From Pelomonas sp. Root405 (GTDB taxonomy: Bacteria; Pseudomonadota; Gammaproteobacteria; Burkholderiales; Burkholderiaceae_C): 64,000 nt of DNA. Each line of letters starts with the position of its first letter. The first letter of the stretch is position 1. Both the position numbers and the translations under genes were made by a program. Positions 1-7,849 of this stretch are shown piece by piece. The notes beneath the pieces were generated by a model, which did no database searches, was not told where the DNA came from, and saw only the letters and a program-made list of their open reading frames with translations. Location of the stretch: assembly GCF_001425165.1 (NCBI RefSeq), contig NZ_LMDU01000014.1, positions 644,827 through 708,826 on the forward strand, read 5' to 3'.

Positions 1-128
1 GGTTGTGGCCGGAAAGGCCGCGCGCGGCGTTGCAAATCCTCGCCGGGTGTCCAACCCGGCTGCGGTTTGCGCCTTGCTCGCGGCCTTTCTGGCCACAACG
101 CGACCCGTTGCCGTAGTGTTAACAGGCC
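1..128. repeat. Palindrome-rich element, truncated by the window edge (MITE- or IS-end-like)
   Basis: There is no convincing gene here. Positions 2-22 and 79-99 form a 21-bp inverted repeat with one mismatch. Inside it are a shorter pair (GCAAA at 32-36 with TTTGC at 66-70) and a perfect 7-bp hairpin (GCCGGGT at 42-48, ACCCGGC at 54-60). To the right lies the unpaired stretch 100-128, ending TGTTAACAGGCCC. If the whole unit is symmetrical, the complement of 100-128 should lie just left of position 1. That would give long terminal inverted repeats as in a miniature element or an IS terminus. It ends exactly at the mipA stop codon. A structured RNA is the alternative. No transposase is visible. 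Confidence 0.45.
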
Positions 129-953
129 CTAGTTCCGCCAGGCTAAGCCCACGGACGCCGACGAACCGCCGGGTTTCTCGACCAGCGGGCTGTCGGCCGC
201 AGGGCCCAGCAGGCGGCTGGCGCCGGCCCCGCCAAAAACGAACCAGTGCTTGGACAGCGCGTGCTTGAAGTTGATGCCGGCATGGACGTCGCGCAACCCC
301 GCCCCCGGTTCGTAGGCCGGCTTGCCGATGGTGGCGCTTGCCGAGGCTGGCACACCGAAATAGCTGCGCATGTTCTGCCCGTTAGCGGCAGAAACACCGA
401 TGCCGGTGGTCCACTCGGTTGTCGCGCTGCGGTAGAAACGCCAGCCGGTGTCCAGGCTGAGCGTCAGCCCGCCGCGGCGGCCGAGCACGTCCTGTGAGGC
501 GGACGCGCCGACATTCCAGTCCTGGGTCAGGCTGTAGTTGGCGTAGAGCCTGGCGCGCAGCGTGCGCCTGACATCGGGCAGGCCGCGCGTCGTGCTGGCA
601 TCGTCGCTATCGCGGCCGCCGTCGATGCGGGCTGAAATGCCCAGCCGCAAGCGTTCGGTGTCGATCAACTGGGTGCTGGCGCCAGCGCCCGCGCCTTCAC
701 GGCCAAAACCAAGCAAGGCGCTGCCGCCGCCAGTGGTGATGCGAATGCGGCCAAGCTTGGCAGCCCATACCGGCCGGAGCTTGGTTTCACGGGTGCGCGC
801 GCCTTCGTACTCGGGGCCCGAGGCGATGGACACGCCAAGCAGGTAGCGCGCCGGCGGACTCTCGTCGTTGCTGCGCGGCGTGGTCGATTCAGCATCCGCT
901 GATGAAGCCAGCGTGACCATGGCGACAGCGGCAACGAGCAGCGCACCTCTCAT
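129..953 (-). CDS. MipA/OmpV family outer-membrane protein
   Basis: Predicted 274-residue outer-membrane beta-barrel of the MipA/OmpV family (MltA-interacting protein type; the true role of most members is unknown). Residues 1-21 are a signal peptide with an Ala-x-Ala cleavage site. The mature start ('PARYLLGVSIASGPEYEGA') is typical of the family, and the remainder alternates polar and apolar residues as transmembrane strands do. Oddity: such barrels normally end in an aromatic residue, but this one ends GLAWRN-stop, and the stop coincides with the palindromic element at 1-128. The last residue may therefore have been replaced by an insertion. It stands alone, downstream of the kbl-tdh pair on the same strand, with 35 bp between. 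Confidence 0.85.
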   Translation of the reverse strand: MRGALLVAAVAMVTLASSADAESTTPRSNDESPPARYLLGVSIASGPEYEGARTRETKLRPVWAAKLGRIRITTGGGSALLGFGREGAGAGASTQLIDTERLRLGISARIDGGRDSDDASTTRGLPDVRRTLRARLYANYSLTQDWNVGASASQDVLGRRGGLTLSLDTGWRFYRSATTEWTTGIGVSAANGQNMRSYFGVPASASATIGKPAYEPGAGLRDVHAGINFKHALSKHWFVFGGAGASRLLGPAADSPLVEKPGGSSASVGLAWRN

Positions 954-988
954 GCAGCCCAGCCTACCAGCGCGCTGCCTGCGCCTTG

Positions 989-1933
989 TCAGCCGAGCTT
1001 CAGTTCGCGTGTCAGATTAACGAGCATGTCGTCCACCATGGCGTCGAGGTCGTACTTCAGCGCCCAACCCCAGTCCCCCTGCGCAGCGGAGTCATCGATG
1101 CGCTGCGGCCAGCTGGCGGCGATCGCCTGGCGGAAGTCCGGCACGCAGTCCATCGTGAAGTCCGGCAGGCGACGGCGAATGGAGGCGGCGATGTCCTCGG
1201 GTGTGAAGCTGACGCCAGCCAGGTTGTAGCTGCCGCGCTGTCTGACGGCCTCGGCCGGCGCGTTCATCAGCTCGATGGTGGCGCGCAGCGCATCGGGCAT
1301 GTACATCATCGGCAGGGCCTGGTCTTGCTTCAGGAAGCAGGTGTAGCGGCCGTCCTTGATCGCCGAATGGAAGATCTCGACCGCGTAGTCCGTCGTGCCA
1401 CCGCCGGGCGGCGTCTTCCAGCTGATGAGGCCGGGGTAGCGCAGGCTGCGGACGTCCACGCCATGCTTGGCGTGGTACCAGTCGCACCAGCGCTCGCCGG
1501 CGAGCTTGCTGATGCCGTAGACCGTGGTGGGGTCCATCACCGTAGTCTGCGGCGTGTCGACCGCGGGCGTGTTCGGGCCGAAAGCCGCGATGGAGCTGGG
1601 CCAGAAGATCTTGTCCAGCTTCTCGTGCCGGGCCAGCTCCAGCACGTTGAGCAGGCCCTTCATGTTCAGGTCCCACGCCCACATCGGGTGCTTCTCGCCA
1701 TTGGCCGACAGCGCGGCAGCGAGGTGATAGATCTGCGTGATCTTGTGGCGCTTGACGACGGTGGCGAGCGCGCCCGCGTCGGTCACATCCAGCGCCTCGT
1801 GCTGCAGGCTGGGCACGCGGCCGTTGGGGGCGAGGTCGCTGGTGACGACGGCGTCATTGCCGTGCAGCCGGGCGAGTTCGGTGGCCAGCTCGGTGCCGAT
1901 CTGGCCATTGGCGCCGATGATGAGGATCTTCAT
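989..1933 (-). CDS. L-threonine 3-dehydrogenase, short-chain (SDR/epimerase-like) type
   Basis: Oxidises L-threonine to 2-amino-3-ketobutyrate with NAD+. This 314-residue protein is an extended SDR with the Rossmann motif GANGQIG at residues 7-13 and the catalytic Tyr139-x3-Lys143 (YGISK), with Ser113/Ser114 upstream. It is not the zinc-dependent E. coli Tdh. SDR-type threonine dehydrogenases are established in Cupriavidus necator and Flavobacterium. The function is supported by context: its ATG overlaps the kbl stop by 4 bp (ATGA), and Kbl uses its product. Another NAD-dependent epimerase activity is possible from the fold alone, but the pairing makes threonine the best substrate call. Confidence 0.88.
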   Translation of the reverse strand: MKILIIGANGQIGTELATELARLHGNDAVVTSDLAPNGRVPSLQHEALDVTDAGALATVVKRHKITQIYHLAAALSANGEKHPMWAWDLNMKGLLNVLELARHEKLDKIFWPSSIAAFGPNTPAVDTPQTTVMDPTTVYGISKLAGERWCDWYHAKHGVDVRSLRYPGLISWKTPPGGGTTDYAVEIFHSAIKDGRYTCFLKQDQALPMMYMPDALRATIELMNAPAEAVRQRGSYNLAGVSFTPEDIAASIRRRLPDFTMDCVPDFRQAIAASWPQRIDDSAAQGDWGWALKYDLDAMVDDMLVNLTRELKLG

Positions 1934-3126
1934 TTGACGAGGCCCAGTTCGCGGCCGGCCTGCGTGAACGCGGCGACGGCCTTCTCCAGATGCTCACGCT
2001 CGTGCACCGCCGAGACCTGCACGCGGATGCGGGCCTGGCCCTTGGGCACGACGGGGAAGAAGAAGCCGACGGCGTAGATGCCCAGCTCAAGGATGCGCTT
2101 GCTCAACGCCTGAGCCTTGACCGCGTCGTAGACCATGATGGGCACGATGGGGTGGGTGCCGGGCTTGATCTCGAAACCGGCAGCCTGGATGGCTTCGCGG
2201 AAGTACGCGGTATTGGCTTCGAGCTTGTCGCGCAGCGCGGTCGAGCCTTCCAGCAGGTCCAGCACAGCCAGCGACGCGCCCGCGATGCTGGGCGCCAGCG
2301 TGTTGCTGAACAGATAGGGACGCGAGCGCTGGCGCAACAGCTCGACGACTTCCTTGCGCGCCGCCGTGAAGCCGCCGCTGGCGCCACCCAACGCCTTGCC
2401 GAAGGTGCCCGTGATGATGTCGACCTTGCCGAACACGCCGCAGTGTTCGGCGGTGCCGCGGCCGGTCTTGCCCATGAACCCGCTGGCATGGCATTCGTCG
2501 ATGCCGAGCAGCGCGCCGTATTGGTCGCAGAGCGCGCGGATCTTGTCGAGCTGGGCGATGGTGCCGTCCATCGAGAACACGCCATCGGTGAAGACCAGCG
2601 TGAAGCGGGCGCCCTTGTCCCTGGCCTCCTTCAGGCAGCGCTCCAGGTCGTCGAGGTTGTTGTGCTCATAGCGGTAGCGCTGCGCCTTGCACAGGCGGAT
2701 GCCGTCGATGATGGAAGCGTGGTTGAGCGCATCGCTGATGACGGCGTCCTGCTCGCCCAGCAGCGGCTCGAACAGGCCGCCGTTGGCATCGAAGGCGGCG
2801 GCGTAGAGGATGGCGTCCTCACAGCCGACGAAGCGGGCGATGCGCGCCTCCAGCTCCTTGTGCACGTCCTGCGTGCCGCAGATGAAGCGCACCGACGACA
2901 GACCGAAGCCATGCGTGCGCAGGGCTTCATGCGCGGCCTCGATGACCTTGGGGTGGGACGACAGCCCCAGGTAGTTGTTGGCGCAGAGGTTGATGACCTC
3001 ACGGCCATCGGTCGTCTTCACGACGGCGGCCTGTGGCGTGGTGATGACGCGCTCGGCCTTGAAGAGGCCCGCGGCGCGGATGCCGTCCAGCTCGGTCTGC
3101 AGATGTTGATAGAAGGCTTGGCTCAT
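1930..3126 (-). CDS. kbl: 2-amino-3-ketobutyrate CoA ligase (glycine C-acetyltransferase)
   Basis: PLP enzyme that cleaves 2-amino-3-ketobutyrate with CoA to glycine and acetyl-CoA, the second step of threonine degradation. The 398 residues equal the E. coli length. The PLP lysine is K244 in TFGKALGG, and the D210-E-C-H213 motif that holds the cofactor ring is present. An in-frame start 7 codons upstream is possible, but ATG at 3126 has AGGAG 8-9 bases before it and gives the family N-terminus MSQAFYQHL. It is transcribed divergently from the XRE/cupin regulator at 3220, with a perfect palindrome between them, and is translationally coupled to the threonine dehydrogenase. Confidence 0.95.
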   Translation of the reverse strand: MSQAFYQHLQTELDGIRAAGLFKAERVITTPQAAVVKTTDGREVINLCANNYLGLSSHPKVIEAAHEALRTHGFGLSSVRFICGTQDVHKELEARIARFVGCEDAILYAAAFDANGGLFEPLLGEQDAVISDALNHASIIDGIRLCKAQRYRYEHNNLDDLERCLKEARDKGARFTLVFTDGVFSMDGTIAQLDKIRALCDQYGALLGIDECHASGFMGKTGRGTAEHCGVFGKVDIITGTFGKALGGASGGFTAARKEVVELLRQRSRPYLFSNTLAPSIAGASLAVLDLLEGSTALRDKLEANTAYFREAIQAAGFEIKPGTHPIVPIMVYDAVKAQALSKRILELGIYAVGFFFPVVPKGQARIRVQVSAVHEREHLEKAVAAFTQAGRELGLVK

Positions 3127-3164
3127 GGCGCGGCTCCTGATGCACAATTCGCTAAAGTGAACGT

Positions 3165-3180
3165 GTTCGATATATCGAAC
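3165..3180. promoter_or_regulatory. Perfect 16-bp palindrome, candidate operator of the XRE/cupin regulator
   Basis: GTTCGATATATCGAAC is a perfect palindrome in the 93-bp space between the divergent kbl and XRE/cupin genes, 39 bp from the kbl ATG and 40 bp from the regulator ATG. Its AT-rich core (ATATAT) could overlap a -10 region. Position, symmetry and a neighbouring HTH gene make it the likely binding site for autoregulation and for control of kbl-tdh. This is inferred from sequence only. Confidence 0.65.
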
Positions 3181-3219
3181 TTTCGTGCAGTATCTGAAAA
3201 ACGTCTATCGCGGTCAAGC

Positions 3220-3786
3220 ATGAACATGGACACCGAACCTCCCCGCGTGGGGGCCGCCCTGCAGGCGCTGCGCGGCAGCCGTGGCCTGTCGCTGGACGAC
3301 CTGTCCAAGCGGGCGGGCGTCAGCAAGTCGATGTTGTCGCAGATCGAGCGCAACCAGGCCAATCCCACGGTGGCCGTGGTCTGGCGGCTGGCGAATGCGC
3401 TGGGCGTGGACATGGGCGAGCTGCTGGGCACCGAGCGCACGGCCACCCCAGCCGTCGAAACGGTGCCCGCGCATGCGACGCCGGCGCTGACCAGCCCGGA
3501 CGGGCTGTGCAAGCTGCGCATCCTCGGCCCGATCGAGCTGGCGGGTCAGTTTGAGTGGTACGAGCTGAGCGTGCAGCCGGGTGGCGTGCTCGACAGCCAG
3601 GCGCACGAGCCGGGCTCGCGCGAGCACCTGAGTGTGCTGACCGGCAGCCTGGAGGTGTCGGCCCAGGGTGTGACGAGCAAGCTCAAGGCCGGCGAGACGG
3701 CGCGTTATGCGGTGGACGGGCCGCACACGATCCGCAACCCGGGCAAGTCCGCCGCGACGGCGCTGCTGGTGGTGTTGCACCCGTAG
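3220..3786 (+). CDS. XRE-family transcriptional regulator with C-terminal cupin domain
   Basis: 188-residue regulator. Residues ~9-63 form a Cro/cI helix-turn-helix (LSLDDLSKRAGVSKSMLSQIERN), and residues ~105-187 form a cupin barrel, which in this family binds a small ligand. The start was chosen at ATG 3220; ATG 3226 is an alternative two codons in. Divergent orientation to kbl-tdh and the shared palindrome at 3165-3180 suggest it senses threonine, glycine or a related metabolite and controls that pair. The ligand and the sign of regulation cannot be read from the sequence. Confidence 0.85.
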   Translation: MNMDTEPPRVGAALQALRGSRGLSLDDLSKRAGVSKSMLSQIERNQANPTVAVVWRLANALGVDMGELLGTERTATPAVETVPAHATPALTSPDGLCKLRILGPIELAGQFEWYELSVQPGGVLDSQAHEPGSREHLSVLTGSLEVSAQGVTSKLKAGETARYAVDGPHTIRNPGKSAATALLVVLHP

Positions 3787-3817
3787 ACTCGCGCGGGTTC
3801 AACCAAGGAGCCCGCCC

Positions 3818-4774
3818 ATGCTGCAACGACGTTCCGCCCTGGCCGCGATGGCCGCCCTGCCTTTTGCTACGCAGGCCCAGGATGCGAAGCCCATCAAGCT
3901 GCTCGTCGGCTTCCCCGCCGGCGGCGGCACCGATGCCATCGCGCGGTTGCTCGGCGAGGCGCTGCAGGCGTCGCTCGGTACGACGGTGCTCGTCGAGAAC
4001 AAGCCCGGCGCAGGGGGCCAGATCGCGGCCCAGGCGCTGAAGGCCGCGGCGCCCGACGGCACGACCTTCTTCGTCAGCCACGACCACACCATCTCCATCC
4101 TGCCGCTGGTGCTGAAGAGCCCGGGCTTCGACCCAGCCAGGGACTTCGTGCCCGTCGCCGGTTTTGCGACGTTTGCGAACGCGCTGGCGCTGTCGGGCGG
4201 CACGCCGGCCGCCAGCCTGCCGGAATACCTCGCCTGGGTGAAGAAGCAAGGCGGCCAGGGCAGCGTCGGCATTCCGGCACCGGCCTCGGTGCCGGAGTTC
4301 CTCGTCAAGCTGCTGGGCGAGAAGAATGGCCTGAACCTGCTGGGCGTGCCCTATCGCGGCAGCGCGCCGATGGTGGCCGACATGCTGGGCAACCAGATCA
4401 GCGCCGGCGTCGGATCGGTGCCCGACCTCATCGCCAACCACCAGCAGAAGAAACTGCGCATCGTGGCCGTCATGGGCCAGCAGCGCCAAGGCATGCTGCC
4501 CGACGTACCGACCTTCGCAGAGCTGGGCATTGCCGGCTTCGAGGACCTGCCTTACTACGGCCTGTTCGCGCCCGCGGGGACGCCACCGGCCGTCATCGAG
4601 CGCATATCCAACGCGCTGACCGGCGTCGTCAACCAGCCCGTCGTGAAGGCGCGGCTGACCGAGCTGGGCCTGTCGGTCGGCATGATGAGCTCGGCCCAGT
4701 TGGCGACGAGGGAGCGCGCCTATGCGGCGGCCTGGGCGCGCATCATCAGGAGCGGGGGCTTCCAGCCTCAGTAA
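3818..4774 (+). CDS. Bug-family tripartite tricarboxylate transporter (TctC-like) substrate-binding protein
   Basis: Periplasmic binding protein of 318 residues with a signal peptide (residues 1 to ~20, ending ATQAQ). The TctC/Bug signature is clear: LLVGFPAGGGTDAIAR near the mature N-terminus, then ENKPGAGG and VPYRGSAPMVADMLGNQI. AAGGAG at 3805-3810 supports ATG 3818. There are no TctA/TctB membrane genes nearby, which is normal for Burkholderiales, whose genomes carry many orphan Bug genes. The ligand is unknown. Its 3' end overlaps the convergent yihY-type gene by 29 bp. Confidence 0.9.
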   Translation: MLQRRSALAAMAALPFATQAQDAKPIKLLVGFPAGGGTDAIARLLGEALQASLGTTVLVENKPGAGGQIAAQALKAAAPDGTTFFVSHDHTISILPLVLKSPGFDPARDFVPVAGFATFANALALSGGTPAASLPEYLAWVKKQGGQGSVGIPAPASVPEFLVKLLGEKNGLNLLGVPYRGSAPMVADMLGNQISAGVGSVPDLIANHQQKKLRIVAVMGQQRQGMLPDVPTFAELGIAGFEDLPYYGLFAPAGTPPAVIERISNALTGVVNQPVVKARLTELGLSVGMMSSAQLATRERAYAAAWARIIRSGGFQPQ

Positions 4775-6047
4775 GCAGCAGGCGGTCCAGCGTCAGCTTG
4801 GCCCAGTCGCCCTGCGCCCACAGGTTGCCGAGCAGGCCCTCGCGCTGCGCCAGGAAGGCCGCGAGCAGCGGCGCAGCCGCCGCGCGCTCGGGCGCGCACA
4901 GCAGCACCAGGCGCTGGGCGCCCTCTTCTTCCAGCCGGCCGATCCAGTCCATGGCCAGCAGCTTGTCGAGCACGGGGCTGAGCTGCAGCGGATCGATGCG
5001 CAACACGCTCGCCAGCGCCAGATGCGACAGCCCCTGCTGGCCCGCCTCGCGCACGCGCCACAGCTCGCGCAGCACCTCCAGCGCCATCCGCATCGGCTGG
5101 CCGGGCACATCCGGGCGCAGGTGCAGCCGGCCCGTCAGGCTGGGCGTGTTGGCGGCCAGGATGGCGCCCAGCAGCACGATGACCCAGCCGAGATAGACCC
5201 AGACAAGAAAGACCGGCACGGTCGCGAAGGCGCCGTACAGCGTCGAGAAAGTCGGCACCTGCTTGACATACCAGGCCAGCAACGACTTCGCGAGCGCAAA
5301 GCCGAGGGACACGAAGGCGCCGCCCAGCAGTGCATGACGCCAGCGCACGTGGGTGTTGGGCACGTAGTGGAAGAGCCCGGCCATCGCCAGGCCCAGCAGC
5401 ACGATGTCGACGCCGCCGAGCAGCGCGGCCAGGTTGCCGGGCATCTTGGTGATCAGCCCTTGGCCAACGCTGACGGCATAGCTCGTCAGCGTCAGGCTGC
5501 CGCCGAGCAGCAGCGGGCCCAGCGTCAGTGCGGCCCAGTAGACGAGCACGCGCTGGGCCATGGGCCGCGGGCGCTTGACGCGCCAGATGGCGTTGAGCGT
5601 GCGGTCGATGGTCAGCATCAGCGCCAGTGCCGTCACGCCGAGCACGACAAGGCCGACCGCGCCGAGCTTGTTGGCCTTGGCCGCGAACTGCGTCAGCGAG
5701 GCCAGCACCGGCTTGGCGATATTGGGCGGGATCAGGCTCTTCAGGAAGTACTGCTCCAGCGCCGCCTGCAGGCTGGAGAAGATCGGGAAGGCCGTGAAGA
5801 TGGCCAGCATGACCGTCAACAGCGGCACGAGTGAAATGAGCGTCGTGAAGGTAAGGCTGCCGGCCGTGAGGCCGAGTTTTTCCTCGCGGAAGCGCTGGTG
5901 GAAGGTCTGCAGCGTCTGCAGCCAGGGCCAGGCCAGCAGCTCGGTGATGAAGTCGCTGGCAAAGGTGATCGGGTTGCGGGCCAGCGGCGCGTCGAGGGCG
6001 GGCTCGGGTGCTGCAGGCGGAACAGGCGGAGCCGGTGTCGTGGACAT
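4746..6047 (-). CDS. YihY/virulence factor BrkB family inner-membrane protein
   Basis: 433-residue polytopic protein. The conserved N-terminal section (FREEKLGLTAGSLTFTTLISLVPLLTVM, seen here in part) and about six hydrophobic segments match the YihY/BrkB family, once misannotated as RNase BN. After residue ~300 comes a soluble winged-helix-like C-terminal region, common in betaproteobacterial members. ATG 6047 was chosen because upstream in-frame sequence is low-complexity shadow. The start lies 21 bp from the divergent DUF2069 gene, so the two promoters must overlap. The biochemical role of the family is unknown. Confidence 0.88.
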   Translation of the reverse strand: MSTTPAPPVPPAAPEPALDAPLARNPITFASDFITELLAWPWLQTLQTFHQRFREEKLGLTAGSLTFTTLISLVPLLTVMLAIFTAFPIFSSLQAALEQYFLKSLIPPNIAKPVLASLTQFAAKANKLGAVGLVVLGVTALALMLTIDRTLNAIWRVKRPRPMAQRVLVYWAALTLGPLLLGGSLTLTSYAVSVGQGLITKMPGNLAALLGGVDIVLLGLAMAGLFHYVPNTHVRWRHALLGGAFVSLGFALAKSLLAWYVKQVPTFSTLYGAFATVPVFLVWVYLGWVIVLLGAILAANTPSLTGRLHLRPDVPGQPMRMALEVLRELWRVREAGQQGLSHLALASVLRIDPLQLSPVLDKLLAMDWIGRLEEEGAQRLVLLCAPERAAAAPLLAAFLAQREGLLGNLWAQGDWAKLTLDRLLLTEAGSPRS

Positions 6048-6068
6048 GGCTTCTATGATGCCGCAGCT

Positions 6069-6449
6069 ATGTCCACTGCCCTTGAAAGAACCGAACCCAC
6101 CGCCGCGGAACGGCTGTCGCGCAACCTGGCGTTCGCCGCCACCATTGCGCTGATCCTGCTTTGCCTGGCCTGGGAGCTGTGGCTGGCGCCGACCGGCAGC
6201 GGCACGCTCGCCGCGAAGGCGCTGCCGCTGCTGGCCGCACCCATCGGCCTCTGGCGCTACCGCATGTACACCTACCGCTGGCTGGCGCTCGCCATCTGGC
6301 TGTATGTGCTGGAAGGCCTGGTGCGCTCGACCAGCGAAGGTGGTCTTGGCCAGTGGCTTGCTGGCGCCGAGGTGGTCTTGGGTGTCGTCATCTTCACCGC
6401 CTGCACGGCGCAGATCCGTCAGCGGCTGGCGGCGGCCAAGGCGGCATGA
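6069..6449 (+). CDS. DUF2069 domain-containing membrane protein
   Basis: 126-residue small integral membrane protein with about four hydrophobic segments (NLAFAATIALILLCLAWELW, a segment around TLAAKALPLLAAPIGL, then YRWLALAIWLYVLEGLV, and GAEVVLGVVIFTACTAQI). This pattern and the 'RYRMYTYRW' motif fit DUF2069, a proteobacterial family of unknown function. Its stop overlaps the ATG of the FAD oxidoreductase (ATGA), so the two are translated as a unit. Confidence 0.8.
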   Translation: MSTALERTEPTAAERLSRNLAFAATIALILLCLAWELWLAPTGSGTLAAKALPLLAAPIGLWRYRMYTYRWLALAIWLYVLEGLVRSTSEGGLGQWLAGAEVVLGVVIFTACTAQIRQRLAAAKAA

Positions 6450-7849
6450 GCGATTTCCTCGACGCGCTGCGGGAGCGGCTCGGCGAGGCGGGCCTGCTGG
6501 TGGGCGGCGACCTGGCGGCCTACGAGAATGACTGGCGCAAGCGCTATGCCGGCAAGGCGTTGGCCGTGGCGCGGCCGGCATCGACCGAAGAAGTTGCCGC
6601 GGTACTGAGGCTGTGCCACGACCACCGCGTGGCCGTCGTGCCGCAGGGCGGCAACACCGGGCTGGTGGGCGGCTCGACACCGGACGACAGCGGCCGCCAG
6701 CTGGTGCTGAGCCTGGCACGCATGAAACGCTTGCGAGGCATCGACGTCGCCAATGCGAGCATGACGGTCGAAGCCGGTTGCGTGCTGGCCGAGGTGCAGG
6801 CCGCGGCGGCGCAGGCCGGGCTGCTGTTCCCGCTGAGCCTCGCGGCCGAGGGCTCATGCACGCTGGGCGGCAACCTCGCCACCAATGCCGGCGGCACGCA
6901 GGTGTTGCGTTATGGCAATGCGCGTGAGCTGTGCCTGGGGCTGGAAGTCGTGACCGCCAGCGGCGAGGTCTGGCATGGGCTGTCGGGCCTGCGCAAGGAC
7001 AACACCGGCTATGACCTGCGCGACCTCTTCATCGGCAGCGAGGGGACGCTGGGCGTGATCACGGCGGCCACGATGAAGCTGTATCCCCCGCCCAAAGACC
7101 GCCTGACCGCGTTGGCCGCCTGCGCTTCGCTGGACGACGCGGTCGCGCTGCTCGGTCTCGCGCGCGAGCGCGCCGGCGATGCGCTGACCGGCTTTGAAGT
7201 GATGAACCGCGCGTCGCTGGCTCTGGTTGCGCGTGAGCTGCCGCAACTCGCCCAGCCCTTGGCCGGTGCGGAATGGACGGTGTTGCTGGAGCTGTCGGAC
7301 GCCGAGAGCGCCGAGCATGCGCGCGGCGTCTTCGAAGGCCTGCTGGAAGCCGGCCTCGAACGCGGCAACGTCCAGGACGCCGCCATCGCCCAGAACATCC
7401 AGCAGGCCAAGGCCTTCTGGCACGTGCGCGAATCCATCCCGCTGGCTCAGGCTCAAGCCGGCTTGAACATCAAGCACGACATCTCGCTGCCGGTCTCCGC
7501 GATTCCCGGCTTCGTGGCCGAGACCGATGCGGCGCTGGCGCTCTATCTGCCCGGCATCGAAGTCATCGACTTCGGCCATCTGGGCGACGGCAACCTGCAC
7601 TACAACGTGCAGGCGCCGGTGGGTGTCGATCCGGCCAGCTTCCTGTCGACGCACGAGGCCGCGATCAACGAACGGGTCTACGACGCCGTGCAGCAGCGTG
7701 GCGGGTCGATCTCGGCCGAGCACGGCATCGGCCGGCTCAAGCGCGACGAACTCGCCGCTCGCAAGGACCCGACGGCCCTCGCGCTGATGCGCGCGATCAA
7801 GCGGGCGCTGGACCCGCTTGACCTGCTCAACCCTGGGCGGCTGGTGTGA
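6446..7849 (+). CDS. FAD-binding oxidoreductase of the GlcD/D-2-hydroxyglutarate dehydrogenase type
   Basis: 467-residue member of the VAO/PCMH flavoprotein superfamily. The N-terminal FAD domain carries PQGGNTGLVGGSTP (residues ~66-79) and LGGNLATNAGG. The C-terminal FAD-oxidase domain carries GHLGDGNLHYN and EHGIGRLKRDEL. These features fit enzymes oxidising D-2-hydroxyacids (D-2-hydroxyglutarate, D-lactate or glycolate) with electrons passed to an ETF or quinone. There is no GlcE/GlcF or LldG partner beside it, which favours a single-subunit D-2-hydroxyglutarate-dehydrogenase-like enzyme. The ATG overlaps the DUF2069 stop, and the 3' end overlaps the RND pump gene by 23 bp. Confidence 0.85.
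   Translation: MSDFLDALRERLGEAGLLVGGDLAAYENDWRKRYAGKALAVARPASTEEVAAVLRLCHDHRVAVVPQGGNTGLVGGSTPDDSGRQLVLSLARMKRLRGIDVANASMTVEAGCVLAEVQAAAAQAGLLFPLSLAAEGSCTLGGNLATNAGGTQVLRYGNARELCLGLEVVTASGEVWHGLSGLRKDNTGYDLRDLFIGSEGTLGVITAATMKLYPPPKDRLTALAACASLDDAVALLGLARERAGDALTGFEVMNRASLALVARELPQLAQPLAGAEWTVLLELSDAESAEHARGVFEGLLEAGLERGNVQDAAIAQNIQQAKAFWHVRESIPLAQAQAGLNIKHDISLPVSAIPGFVAETDAALALYLPGIEVIDFGHLGDGNLHYNVQAPVGVDPASFLSTHEAAINERVYDAVQQRGGSISAEHGIGRLKRDELAARKDPTALALMRAIKRALDPLDLLNPGRLV

Noticed and set aside
1990-3219. Extending the XRE/cupin gene upstream to 1990 (598 codons)
   Set aside because: The added ~410 residues are antisense to kbl. The HTH domain begins right after ATG 3220.
6048-6857. 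Extending the YihY gene upstream to 6857
   Set aside because: The extra 270 residues are Arg/Ala/Pro-rich shadow of the DUF2069 and FAD oxidoreductase genes. The family start is at 6047.
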